Shown: positions 52,552-60,771 of the stretch, piece after piece
Numbering within the stretch: position 1 is the first letter of the stretch
Layout: every line of letters begins with the position of its first letter
Assembly (NCBI RefSeq): GCF_000721175.1
Contig: NZ_JOEZ01000034.1
Location: 1-64,000 of the forward strand
Direction of reading: 5' to 3'
DNA length: 64,000 nt
Source: Streptomyces anulatus
Lineage (GTDB): Bacteria; Actinomycetota; Actinomycetes; Streptomycetales; Streptomycetaceae
Position numbers and translations under genes: made by a program
The notes under the pieces: model-generated
Databases searched by the model: none
What the model was told of the DNA's origin: nothing
The model's input: only the letters and a program-made list of their open reading frames with translations

Positions 52552-54285
52552 TTGAACGTCAGATCCTTAGCGCGTACCACCCTGGTCACCGCGCTCGTGT
52601 CGGTCACCGCCATCGTGGTGCCCGGGGCGTCGGCCGTCGGGAACACACGGCCGTCCCGGCCGGCGATCGACGCGCTGACCACGGGGGACGCCAACTGCGA
52701 TGTCACGCGGGCAGCCGCCGTCCGCGACCGGCCGACGCTGAACGACGCGGGCGCCGATCAGCTCCCCGCCCGGTTCGAGGCCGTCCGGACCGGTGCGGAC
52801 GGCGCCGAGCACCGGCCGCGCGCCGCCACCGCGCCGCAGCCCACCGGAAGCGTCCACGCGTGGACCGTGCCGGACACCGTCCCCGACGACACCCCGGTGC
52901 GGTGGCCCGTGCGCGCCGAGGACGGCGTCGGCGACGGCCCGTGGAGCGACTCTGGCCACCAGGGACGTTGCCACTACACGACCGTGACCCAGCCCCCGCC
53001 GGCAGCGGCCTGGAGGCTGGACGACCCCAACCGTTCCCCGTGGGCCGAGGCCTGGGCGGGGCCCTACCGGGGCATGGCCGGCGCAGGTGTGCGGTTCGGT
53101 GAATTCGGGCCTCACGGAACGGCTCCGGGCGCCGCGGTCCTCGACGGCGGTCCGGACAGCTACCTGAACACGGGCGGTCCCGTCGTGGACACCACCCGCG
53201 CCTTCACCGCCGGGGCGTGGGTGCTCCCCGACGACACCGGCAGGGAGATGACGGCCCTCAGCCAGTCCGGCATCGCGGACGCACCGAACTTCACCCTCGG
53301 CACCGGCATCGCCCCCGACGGGACGCCCGTCTGGAGCTTCGATCTGCCCTCGGCGGACGGCCGGACCCGGGTCACCGGCGGAACACCCCGGGTGGGCGAG
53401 TGGGCCTATCTCGCCGGGGTGTACGACCCCGTGGCAGGCGTCGCCCGGATCTACGTGGACGGCGACCTGGTGGCCACCGGGAACGCGGCAGTGCCCGAGG
53501 ACACCCCACAGTGGTTCTTCCTGATGGGACGGCGGGACGACCACGACCGTACGCGGACCTGGCAGGGCAACCTCGCGGACGTCAGGGTGTGGGACCGCGT
53601 CGTCCTGTCGGCCGAGCTCGCCGAGCTCGGCCGCCGCAAGCCGCGCGCCATCGCCCACTGGCAGATGGACACCGTCGAGTCCTACGGCGGTCCGATGCTC
53701 ACCCCGGCGGTGGACCATCGAGGCAGCTTCGTACTCAACGGCGACGCACACCTCACGACCGAGGACCCGATCGCCGGGATCGGCAGCATCAGGCTGGACG
53801 GCGACGGCGACCATCTGGAAAGCAGTCCGGCGTTCGACACCAGCAGGAGCTGGGCCATCTCCGTGAAGGTCCGGCTCGACGGGGTCCCCGAGCGGGACAT
53901 GGCCGTCCTCGCCCAGACCGGCCTGCACACGGACGCCTTCACCCTCCGCTACCGGGCGGCGGACCGTACATGGCGGGCGATTCTGCCCCACGCCGACGCG
54001 GCGGGCGCGGACACGACGGAGCTGAGCGCACCGGCGACGGGCGGAACACAGTCCCTGCTTCTCCAGTACGACGAGAAGGCAGGCGAAGCCCGGCTCCACG
54101 TCGGCGGCGCCCTGGCGGCCAGGGCGCCCTTCGCGGCGGACGACGCCTGGGAAGGGTTGCGGTTGCTCCAGGCCGGCCGGGACTCCGCGGCCGACGGGGT
54201 GGGGGACCACTACCTCAAGGGCGACATCGACGAGGTACGCGCCTGGGCGGGGGTGCTCTCGGCCGAAGAGCTGGACCGGATCTGA
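52552..54285 (+). CDS. secreted protein with two LamG-like (concanavalin-type) domains
   Basis: 577 residues. TTG 52552 is the likely start: GGGAGGG precedes it and a Sec signal peptide begins there (VRSLARTTLVTALVSVTAIV, cleaved near PGASA). After a disordered region (about 35-150) come two LamG-type beta-sandwich domains. The first (about 185-365) has RAFTAGAWVLPDDTGREMTA, VGEWAYLAGVYDPVAGVARI and DVRVWDRVVLSAEL. The second (about 375-575) has IRLDGDGDHLESSPAFDTSR, SWAISVKVRLDG and IDEVRAWAGVLSAEEL. No catalytic domain remains, so binding to carbohydrate or matrix is inferred. Confidence 0.78.
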   Translation: MNVRSLARTTLVTALVSVTAIVVPGASAVGNTRPSRPAIDALTTGDANCDVTRAAAVRDRPTLNDAGADQLPARFEAVRTGADGAEHRPRAATAPQPTGSVHAWTVPDTVPDDTPVRWPVRAEDGVGDGPWSDSGHQGRCHYTTVTQPPPAAAWRLDDPNRSPWAEAWAGPYRGMAGAGVRFGEFGPHGTAPGAAVLDGGPDSYLNTGGPVVDTTRAFTAGAWVLPDDTGREMTALSQSGIADAPNFTLGTGIAPDGTPVWSFDLPSADGRTRVTGGTPRVGEWAYLAGVYDPVAGVARIYVDGDLVATGNAAVPEDTPQWFFLMGRRDDHDRTRTWQGNLADVRVWDRVVLSAELAELGRRKPRAIAHWQMDTVESYGGPMLTPAVDHRGSFVLNGDAHLTTEDPIAGIGSIRLDGDGDHLESSPAFDTSRSWAISVKVRLDGVPERDMAVLAQTGLHTDAFTLRYRAADRTWRAILPHADAAGADTTELSAPATGGTQSLLLQYDEKAGEARLHVGGALAARAPFAADDAWEGLRLLQAGRDSAADGVGDHYLKGDIDEVRAWAGVLSAEELDRI

Positions 54286-54307
54286 GCTCAGGTGACGCCC
54301 CACCGCC

Positions 54308-55216
54308 TCACCCGGGCCCGGCCGCCGCCTCGTCGTCGACGGGAACGCCCAGCCGGTCGGCCACGGTGGTGAGGGCCGCTCCCAGCGGAACGGCGACGCG
54401 GGTGAGGGCGTGCCGGTCGCCCCGGGTCGGGTCCCGGTTGACGATCAGCACCGGGGCTCCGGCCCCGGCGGCCTGACGGACGAACCGGAGGCCCGACATC
54501 ACCGTCAGGGAGGAGCCCAGGACGAGCAGCGCGGTCGCCTCACGGACCAGTTCGCGGCAGTGCTCGACCCGCTGCGGAGGCACGGCCTCGCCGAAGAACA
54601 CCACATCCGGCTTGAGGACGCCGCCGCAGACGGCACAGGGCACCACCCGGAAGTCCCCGACCTGCTCGTCCGTGAGATCGGCGTCCCCGTCCGGGTTGAT
54701 CGCGGTGGCCACCGGCGCGAAGCCCCCGTTGGCCTCCTCCAGCCGCAGGGCGAGTTCGCGGCGCGGGCTGAAAGCACCGCAGGAAAGGCAGACGACCCGG
54801 TCCAGGCGCCCGTGGAGGTCCACGATGCCTTCGCTGCCGGCGGCCTGGTGCAGACCGTCGACGTTCTGGGTGATCACACCCGACAGCAGACCGTGCCGCC
54901 CGAACGCGGCCACGGCCCGGTGCCCGGCGTTCGGCCGGGCCCGGCCGAACGTGCGCCAGCCGAGATGGCTGCGCGCCCAGTACCGGCGACGGGCCTGGGC
55001 GTCGGAGGTGAAGTCCTGGTAGGTCATCGGGGTGTGCCGGCTCAGGCTCCCGCCCTCGCCCCGGTAGTCGGGGATGCCCGACTCCGTCGAGATGCCCGCC
55101 CCGCTCAGGACCAGTACACCGCCACCGCCCAGGACCTCGGCGACCGGCTTCAGGTCCGTGGTGGCCGGCGGCGGCTCCTCGGTGGAGGTCCAGCTCAGGG
55201 TGGGTCGCATACGCAT
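54308..55216 (-). CDS. cobB: Sir2-family NAD-dependent deacetylase
   Basis: 302 residues. NAD-binding motif VLVLSGAGISTESGIPDYRG; catalytic region VITQNVDGLHQAAGSE with DLHGRLD, whose His is the catalytic base; zinc ligands in RVVCLSCG and PCAVCGG; then LKPDVVFFGEAVPP and LLVLGSSLTVMSG. It removes acyl groups from protein lysines. An N-terminal extension of about 25 residues is not conserved. The start may be at 55216 or 55210. Single gene. Confidence 0.92.
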   Translation of the reverse strand: MRMRPTLSWTSTEEPPPATTDLKPVAEVLGGGGVLVLSGAGISTESGIPDYRGEGGSLSRHTPMTYQDFTSDAQARRRYWARSHLGWRTFGRARPNAGHRAVAAFGRHGLLSGVITQNVDGLHQAAGSEGIVDLHGRLDRVVCLSCGAFSPRRELALRLEEANGGFAPVATAINPDGDADLTDEQVGDFRVVPCAVCGGVLKPDVVFFGEAVPPQRVEHCRELVREATALLVLGSSLTVMSGLRFVRQAAGAGAPVLIVNRDPTRGDRHALTRVAVPLGAALTTVADRLGVPVDDEAAAGPG

Positions 55217-55423
55217 GCCCCCAGGGTACGGAAGTGGCCTCCGGCACCGATGCCGTCGCGCGGCCGCCGACCGGAGATCCGGGCAGGGTGCGTTTCCGGC
55301 CGGATTATCTTGGCAGGGGCATGATCAAGCCGCGAGTGCGGCATAGGTTCTGCGGCCCCGGGAGGATCGGCAACCAGCCATTGCGGCACGGCGGTTCGGT
55401 TCGCGTGACCTTCCTCCCGCTCC

Positions 55424-55445
55424 CTCGGCTCCGCGCGGAGCCGAG
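55424..55445. repeat. 22-bp perfect palindrome
   Basis: CTCGGCTCCG-CG-CGGAGCCGAG, 25 nt before the snapalysin start. It belongs to the GC-rich hairpins often found between Streptomyces genes and could act as a terminator or as an mRNA-stabilising 5' hairpin. Confidence 0.5.
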
Positions 55446-55469
55446 CCCCCCATGAGTGAAGGGACAGCA

Positions 55470-56048
55470 ATGCTGAATTCCAGATGGCTCAAGGCGGCCG
55501 GTGTCGCCGCGGCGATCACCCTGGCGACGGCTACGGCGGCGCAGGCCGCTCCCGCGCCGGACCCGGTGGCGGAGAGCACGGCAGCAGTGGTGACGCTCCG
55601 GTACGACGACAGCCGTGCCGGCGGCTGGGAGGCGGCGGTCGCGGCAGGGGTCGCCTCGTGGAACGCGAACGTCGACAACGTCAAGCTCGTCGAGGCCGCA
55701 CCCGGCACCCGGGCCGAGATTCAGATCGTGGCCACCAGCGGCTGGCCGCAGGCCACACTCGGCCCGGTCCGCCCCGGCGGCCAGGCCAGGGTGGAGCTGG
55801 GCAGCCAGGCGGTCACCCAGGGCCACGACAAGACCCGTATCGCCGCCCACGAGCTCGGCCACAGCCTGGGCCTGCCGGACACCAAGCCGGGCCCCTGCTC
55901 CCAGCTGATGTCGGGCTCCAGCGCCGGTACGAGCTGCACCAACGCCGTCCCGAACGCGGTCGAGCAGGCCCGCGTCGAATCCGCCTACGCGGGTGGCCTC
56001 GCCTCACGCAGCCCGGCCGACGGCCGCATTCTGGTGGACGCCTCGTAA
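55470..56048 (+). CDS. snapalysin-family zinc metalloprotease (M7)
   Basis: 192 residues. A Sec signal peptide (MLNSRWLKAAGVAAAITLAT, cleaved after AQAA) is followed by a short pro-region and a catalytic domain. The active site is AAHELGHSLGLPDTKPGPCS: HExxHxxGxxD with the aspartate as third zinc ligand, the mark of snapalysin. PCSQLMSG is the Met-turn region. The enzyme is a small secreted neutral protease. ATG 55470 has GAAGGGA about 5 nt upstream; ATG 55452 is an alternative. The LysR activator that usually accompanies snapalysin genes (SnpR) is not next to it. Confidence 0.88.
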   Translation: MLNSRWLKAAGVAAAITLATATAAQAAPAPDPVAESTAAVVTLRYDDSRAGGWEAAVAAGVASWNANVDNVKLVEAAPGTRAEIQIVATSGWPQATLGPVRPGGQARVELGSQAVTQGHDKTRIAAHELGHSLGLPDTKPGPCSQLMSGSSAGTSCTNAVPNAVEQARVESAYAGGLASRSPADGRILVDAS

Positions 56049-56113
56049 CCGGTCGCATCGAGGACGTGTGGGGCTCCGGCCTCGCTCTGAACCCGGTCCT
56101 CAGCCGCCCCGGG

Positions 56114-57298
56114 TCACCGGCTCCTCGTGCTGAAGGGGCCGCCGTCGCCGAACGCGAGGCGGGCGAAGCGTTCGGCGATGCGCCGGTGCGCGGCGGGGTC
56201 CGGGTGCAGATCGTCGGGCAACGGGAGTTCGGCGTGGTCGCTCCCGCCGTAGAGGCCGAGGCCGTCGAGGTAGTGCAGGTGGGGGTCGGTGGCGGCACGT
56301 TGTCCGACGAGCCGGGCCAGTTCGTCCCGGATGACGGTGAGGGTGAGTTTCCCGGCGGCGACCTCCGCGGGGTCGCCGGTGGCCAGGAAACCCGGTCGCC
56401 CTTCGCCCATCGCGCTGTAGTCCAGGGCGCTGGGGCCGGGCGTGGTCTCGTGGATCGGGCAGCAGATCGGCGAGACGACCAGCAGCGGGGCGGTGGGGTG
56501 CCCTTCACGGATGGTGTCGAGGAAGCCGTGGACGGCCGGGACGAACGCGCGCAGCCGCATCAGGTCGGCGTTGACGACGTTGATGCCGATCTTGACGCTG
56601 ATCAGGTCGGCGGGGGTGTCGCGCATGGCGCGGGCGGTGAAGGGGTCGAGCAGTGCGCTGCCGCCGAACCCCAGGTTGATCAGTTCCGCTTCGCCGAAGG
56701 CGGCGGCCAGGGCGGGCCAGGTGCCGGTCGGGGTGGTGGCGTTGGACCCGTGGCTGATGGAGCTTCCGTGGTGCAGCCAGACCGGTCGACCGCTCGGCCG
56801 GGGGCTCTGGAGGGGCGCGTCGGTGCGCAGGGCGACCAGGCGCGTGGTCTCGTCGTGGGGCAGCCAGATCTCGACGTCCTTCTCGGTGTCCGGCAGGCCG
56901 GTGAACCGGAGCGTTTCCACGGGGCCGGGCCGGGTCTCCGTGGTCATCGAGGCCAGATCGATGGTGAGCGTGTCGCCGTCCGGGGCGCTGGCCCGGGCCG
57001 CCAGGTGGCCGTCCACGAGGAGCTCGTACACACCGTCGGGGCGCGGCGGTGTTCCGGAGTAGACCCGCTTGGTGGCCACCACGTCCAGCTCGACGGCGGT
57101 GGCCCGGGTGCGGAACGCCAGCCGGACCCCGGAGGGCTGCGACTCGGCCATGGCCAGTTGGTCATCGGGAATCTGCAGGCGTGCGCGCGCGGGCAACCGG
57201 TGCGGAAGCGCGCCGCGCTCGGTGTGCTCCAGGTCGAGCGCGCCACGCAGGATGCCGGGGGTGATGGGAGTCGTCGTCCAGTCGTGCCGGGTGGTCAT
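56114..57298 (-). CDS. SGNH/GDSL-family hydrolase
   Basis: 394 residues. An N-terminal beta-sandwich (about 1-160) with SGVRLAFRTRATAVELDVVA is followed by the SGNH domain. The nucleophile block is WLHHGSSISHGSNATTPTGT with Ser in GSSISHG. The oxyanion Gly lies in LGFGGSALLDP, Asn is in KIGINVVNADLM, and the Asp-His pair is in LPDDLHPDPAAHRRIAERF. It is probably an esterase on a sugar- or lipid-linked acyl group; it has no signal peptide. The TetR gene lies 42 nt upstream on the same strand, so the two form an operon controlled from the TetR promoter. Confidence 0.82.
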   Translation of the reverse strand: MTTRHDWTTTPITPGILRGALDLEHTERGALPHRLPARARLQIPDDQLAMAESQPSGVRLAFRTRATAVELDVVATKRVYSGTPPRPDGVYELLVDGHLAARASAPDGDTLTIDLASMTTETRPGPVETLRFTGLPDTEKDVEIWLPHDETTRLVALRTDAPLQSPRPSGRPVWLHHGSSISHGSNATTPTGTWPALAAAFGEAELINLGFGGSALLDPFTARAMRDTPADLISVKIGINVVNADLMRLRAFVPAVHGFLDTIREGHPTAPLLVVSPICCPIHETTPGPSALDYSAMGEGRPGFLATGDPAEVAAGKLTLTVIRDELARLVGQRAATDPHLHYLDGLGLYGGSDHAELPLPDDLHPDPAAHRRIAERFARLAFGDGGPFSTRSR

Positions 57299-57340
57299 GT
57301 CTCGGTCTCTTCGTTCGTCGAGGGGCTGGGAGGTGTGCGG

Positions 57341-57913
57341 TCAGGAACGGGTGGGCCAGTTGCGCAGCAGGGCGTCGAGCGCGTCGAGGATCTCGGCCCA
57401 GCTCTCCTCGGAGCCGGGGGAGCTGTGGCTGAACCCGCCGGCCGTCTCCAGCTCCATGTAGCCGCTGAAGACGCTGCCCAGGAGTCGCACCGCGTGTGTC
57501 TCCTGGAGTTCGGTCAGCGCGTAGCCGCGCAGGATCGCCCGCGTCATCAGGGAGTGCCGGACTCCCGCGCTCGCGGCCGCCGTGTCCGGGTCGAGCCGGA
57601 ACCGGGCCGCGGTGAAGCGCCCCGGGTGCTGGAGGGCGTAGTCGCGGTAGGCGTTGGCGAAGGCACTGAGCGCGTCCTTGCCGGCCCGCCCGGCGAGAGC
57701 GGCCGACGCCCGGTCGGCGAGCTCCTCCAGGGCGAGCAGCGCGATCTTCGTCTTCAGGTCGTGGGCGTTCCTGACGTGCGAGTAGAGACTCGCGGTCCTG
57801 ATGCCCAGCTTCCGGGCCAGCTCCGAAGGGGTCACGTGCTCGAAGCCGATCTCGTCGGCCAGCTCGGCCCCCGCCCGTACGACCCGCTCCGCGTCCAGTC
57901 CTGCTCGCGCCAT
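57341..57913 (-). CDS. TetR-family transcriptional regulator
   Basis: 190 residues. HTH at the N-terminus: LDAERVVRAGAELADEIGFE, then VTPSELARKLGIRTASLYSH. The C-terminal ligand domain is of the WHG type (ALSAFANAYRDYALQHPGRF; LLGSVFSGYMELETAGGFSH). A strong inverted-repeat operator lies 45-70 nt upstream of the start. It probably represses itself and the SGNH hydrolase. Confidence 0.9.
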   Translation of the reverse strand: MARAGLDAERVVRAGAELADEIGFEHVTPSELARKLGIRTASLYSHVRNAHDLKTKIALLALEELADRASAALAGRAGKDALSAFANAYRDYALQHPGRFTAARFRLDPDTAAASAGVRHSLMTRAILRGYALTELQETHAVRLLGSVFSGYMELETAGGFSHSSPGSEESWAEILDALDALLRNWPTRS

Positions 57914-57943
57914 ACCGCCCTCCGAACAGTTCTCTGCGATTTC

Positions 57944-57982
57944 CTAAGCAAATATAGATTTGCCTAACAGCATTAGGCAAAT
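57944..57982. promoter_or_regulatory. TetR operator with three half-sites
   Basis: ATTTGCCTAA (57958-57967) and TTAGGCAAAT (57973-57982) are a perfect 10-bp inverted repeat with a 5-nt spacer. A third, imperfect half-site CCTAAGCAAAT (57943-57953) forms a second inverted pair with the first arm. The site lies between the TetR gene and the truncated FBP gene. Confidence 0.7.
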
Positions 57983-57995
57983 TGATGTGAGTCGT

Positions 57996-58187
57996 ATGGA
58001 ACCGCTGACCGAGCAGGAGATCCGTACCGCGTTCGTGAACTGCACCCTCAAGGGCGAGGCCAGGCGTCTCTCCGTCCCGCGCGACCTGGCCGACCAGCCC
58101 AGCCGAGCCCGGCCGTCCCGGCAGCCCGCAACGGCCGGCCACCGACACCGCCGTGGAGCCCAGCCCTCCTGTCCGACCCCGAACTGA
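57996..58187 (+). pseudogene. 5' fragment of an FBP (EF-G-binding) domain gene
   Basis: ATG 57996 reads MEPLTEQEIRTAFVNCTLKG, EARRLSVPRDLADQP. This is the conserved start of the C-terminal-type treble-clef FBP domain proteins that bind elongation factor G. Homology ends near 58100, where the sequence becomes unrelated (SRARPSRQPATAGHRHRRG). The rest of the usual roughly 160-residue protein is missing. A transposase fragment follows, so insertion and deletion probably destroyed the gene. Confidence 0.6.
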
Positions 58188-58525
58188 CCGGCCTGGCCCC
58201 GCACCAGTTGCAGCACCTCATCCACACCCTGGCACCGGCAGGAGACACCCGGCGCGGCCGCCCGCCCCGGCTCACCTTCGCCGACCAGGTCCTGGCCACC
58301 GTGCTCCACCTACGCGTCAACCTGGCCGCGGAACCTCTTGCCATTCTGTTCAACAGCAGCCGCACCGCAATGCACCGCACCCTGCTCAAGACCAGGAAAC
58401 TGCTTGAAGCTCAGGGCACCACCATCGTGCCGGCCACTACCCCACCGACCGCCCTGACAGCCCTCCAAGCCCGAGTGGCCGCCCAAAGCAGCAACCCCAG
58501 CAGCAAGATCAAAGCGACAGGTTAA
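58169..58525 (+). pseudogene. transposase N-terminal fragment
   Basis: The frame encodes LSDPELTGLAPHQLQHLIHT, RRGRPPRLTFADQVLATVLH, LFNSSRTAMHRTLLKTRKLL and then stops. This is the HTH part of IS transposases (HTH_Tnp_4-type, as in ISAzo13- or IS5-like elements). The DDE catalytic region is absent. No terminal inverted repeats are evident. The element remnant follows directly on the broken FBP gene. Confidence 0.5.
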
Positions 58526-58539
58526 TGATCGGCACGCCC

Positions 58540-59097
58540 TTAGACGCGCTCCAGCGGCCGGTGGGGGAGAGGCGGCAGCTCGATCCCGACTGTGTCGCCG
58601 GCGCGGACCGTTCCGCCTCGGCGGACCACGGCCATGACACCCGACTTGAAGGTGAACTCGCCCGACCCGGGGTCCAGGGCGAAGACTTCGCCGAGCAGCC
58701 CCGCACGGAAGTCGTTGATCTTCGCGCAGGGGTTGCGCAGCCCCGTCACCTCCACCACCGCGTCCTCGCCGAGGCGCAGCAGAGCGCCGGTGGGCAGGCC
58801 GAGGAGATCCACTCCTCTGGTGGTGATGTTCTCGCCGAGCTGGCCCGCCGACATGTCGAAGCCCTTGAGCGCGAGTTCGCCGAAGAGCTCCTCGTGCATC
58901 AGATGGACCTGGCGCAGGTTGGGCAGGTCCGGTTCGTACGTCATACGGAACTGGTGACGGATCGTCTGCCCCGCATGCACGTCCCCTTCCACGCCGAGCC
59001 CGGCGAGCAGGGTGATGAAGGGGCGGTTGGGTTTGCTGAACGAGTACTGCTCGTTGCGGCTCACTGCGGTGACCTGACCGCCCATCGGGCGCTCCAT
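58540..59097 (-). CDS. MOSC-domain protein
   Basis: 185 residues. MOSC features: VTAVSRNEQYSFSKPNRPFI, LGVEGDVHAGQTIRHQF, GQLGENITTRGVDLLGLPTG and the cysteine block VVEVTGLRNPCAKINDFRAG. MOSC domains bind molybdenum cofactor sulfur or reduce N-hydroxylated compounds. ATG 59097 and ATG 59085 are both possible; GGAG sits 5 nt before the latter. The gene appears intact although its surroundings are decayed. Confidence 0.85.
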   Translation of the reverse strand: MERPMGGQVTAVSRNEQYSFSKPNRPFITLLAGLGVEGDVHAGQTIRHQFRMTYEPDLPNLRQVHLMHEELFGELALKGFDMSAGQLGENITTRGVDLLGLPTGALLRLGEDAVVEVTGLRNPCAKINDFRAGLLGEVFALDPGSGEFTFKSGVMAVVRRGGTVRAGDTVGIELPPLPHRPLERV

Positions 59098-59279
59098 CCG
59101 TCGTCGTCCAGGGTGCCCGATCGTACGAAGGGCTTCTTCGGCTCCGGCGACCGGGGGGCGCCCCCGGGAGCGGGCCGACGCCGGCGCGTGCTTCAGCACG
59201 GCCGTCCCCTGTGAGCCGCGGGCCGGGCCGTCAGTACGGCAAACCCTCCGAGGCGGCTCGCGGCGCGGCCATGGCCCGC

Positions 59280-59764
59280 TCAACACTCCCGGGGCCGCAG
59301 CGGCTTTCCCGTCGCCTCCGTCGCCCGGTCGCGCTGATCGCTCTCCAGACCCTGGGGCGACAGGCTCGCGTACGTCGCGAACACCAGCATCGGCCCGTTG
59401 CCGGCCCACGGCGCCAACTGCGTGGGTTTCGTCGTGCACCGGACGCCGAGGGCTTCGAGCAGCGAGTCGGAACCGAGACCGCACACCGCGACCACCAGGC
59501 CGTCGTGCCCCACCGCCCGCCAAGCCCCGACCGTCTGCGTGAACAGCTCCAGAGTCGGCACCAGGACGCCGACCAGGCCGCCGCGCGGAAGCATCCGCAG
59601 CCATGATCATCTTGCCCGAGCCGGTCGCCATCCGGACCTGCCCGCGCCTGCCCCGGGAAAGCAGTGAACCGTCCACGGGAAAGGAATAGGGCCTCGACGA
59701 TCGCACCGACAGCCTCCGCCTGATGCGTCCGGAGGGTGATGCCCCGCACATTCACCACGCCCAT
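59280..59764 (-). pseudogene. DEAD/DEAH-type helicase remnant, frameshifted
   Basis: Homology to the start of a large actinobacterial helicase is spread over three frames. The order is RGITLRTHQAEAVGAIVEAL (from 59764), then RGQVRMATGSGKMIMAADAS (a degenerate Walker A, GSGKT replaced by GSGKM), then GGLVGVLVPTLELFTQTVGA and GPMLVFATYASLSPQGLES. The rest of the helicase is missing. At least two frameshifts and a 3' truncation make it inactive. Confidence 0.6.
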
Positions 59765-59934
59765 CCCCTCACGCCGTCCGCCCCCTCACGCGGATCCATG
59801 ATGAATGCGGTGTGATTCTCCAGGCCCGGACATCAGACCATAGCGATCTCCGTGCTCTCGTCGTCCCGCGACGCCACGTGCGACGTACGTCCAGCACCTG
59901 CGCAATGGACGTCCAATTCTTGTACGGTGACGGT

Positions 59935-60771
59935 GTGAGGGAGAACAGTGTGGAAGCGCTCCTCGAAGAGGCCCGTCTGACGGCGGCCCTCCCGTCGCCT
60001 GCCGAGCGGCAGCGGCTGCGTGAAGCGGCCGGACTGTCCCGAGCACAGGTCGCGTCGGCGGTCGGTGTCGGACGCTCCACCGTCGCCAACTGGGAGACCG
60101 GGGTCTCCGACCCACAGCCGCCCGCCCGCCTTCCGTACCTGCGCCTGCTGAAGGGCCTCGTCGAGATCTACCCGGCCGCCCCCGCGCCCGCTGCCACGGC
60201 CACCCCCGCGCCCGCTGCCACGGCCACCCCCACGCCCGCTGTTGTCGCGGACCCCGAACCGACGGTGCCGGTGCCCGCATTCGCCGGTCACGACACGCTG
60301 CGCGGCCCGGACGGGCACGCCGTCGAGGGCGAGCCGGGCCCCTGTGTCCGCTGCGGGGTGACCACCACGTTCCGGTCCACCGACGGCCACCCGCGGCACG
60401 CCGGGGCCTTCTGCGTGCCCGCCGCCGCCCCGAACGCCGCCCAGGCCACCACCGCCCCGGCCGAAACCGTCCCCGCCCCGGCCGCGGCCCCGCTCGTACC
60501 AGGCGCCCCGAACGTCCCCGCCCCGGCAGCCGCCTCGCCCTCCCCGGCACCGGTCCCGACCCGGCCGCAGCGTCGAGCCCGGTCGGCCGCCCGCGCGCAG
60601 GCCGAGACGACCGCGCTCATCAGCCGCGCCGTCCAGGAGGAGGCCGAACGTTCCGGGGGCGACGAGGAAGCCGCGCTCAAGTCTCTGATCAAGCGGGCGA
60701 TCCCGGACGTGGTGCACCTGTTCAACGACGCCTCGCCGGGCCCGACCACGGCCTCACCGAGGCGCCCGTGA
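59935..60771 (+). CDS. XRE-family HTH protein, Tap-like N-terminus
   Basis: 278 residues from GTG 59935. The HTH reads LPSPAERQRLREAAGLSRAQ, VASAVGVGRSTVANWETG and DPQPPARLPYLRLLKGLVEI. This closely resembles the N-terminal domain of Streptomyces telomere-associated protein Tap. A Pro/Ala tract follows, containing a duplicated 24-bp unit (60181-60230), then a C-x-x-C block (PCVRCGVTT) and a helical tail (SAARAQAETTALISRAVQEE). It is much shorter than Tap (about 700 residues). TACGGT lies 6 nt before the GTG, so a leaderless transcript is possible. The stop overlaps the start of the next, broken gene by 4 nt. Confidence 0.75.
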   Translation: MRENSVEALLEEARLTAALPSPAERQRLREAAGLSRAQVASAVGVGRSTVANWETGVSDPQPPARLPYLRLLKGLVEIYPAAPAPAATATPAPAATATPTPAVVADPEPTVPVPAFAGHDTLRGPDGHAVEGEPGPCVRCGVTTTFRSTDGHPRHAGAFCVPAAAPNAAQATTAPAETVPAPAAAPLVPGAPNVPAPAAASPSPAPVPTRPQRRARSAARAQAETTALISRAVQEEAERSGGDEEAALKSLIKRAIPDVVHLFNDASPGPTTASPRRP

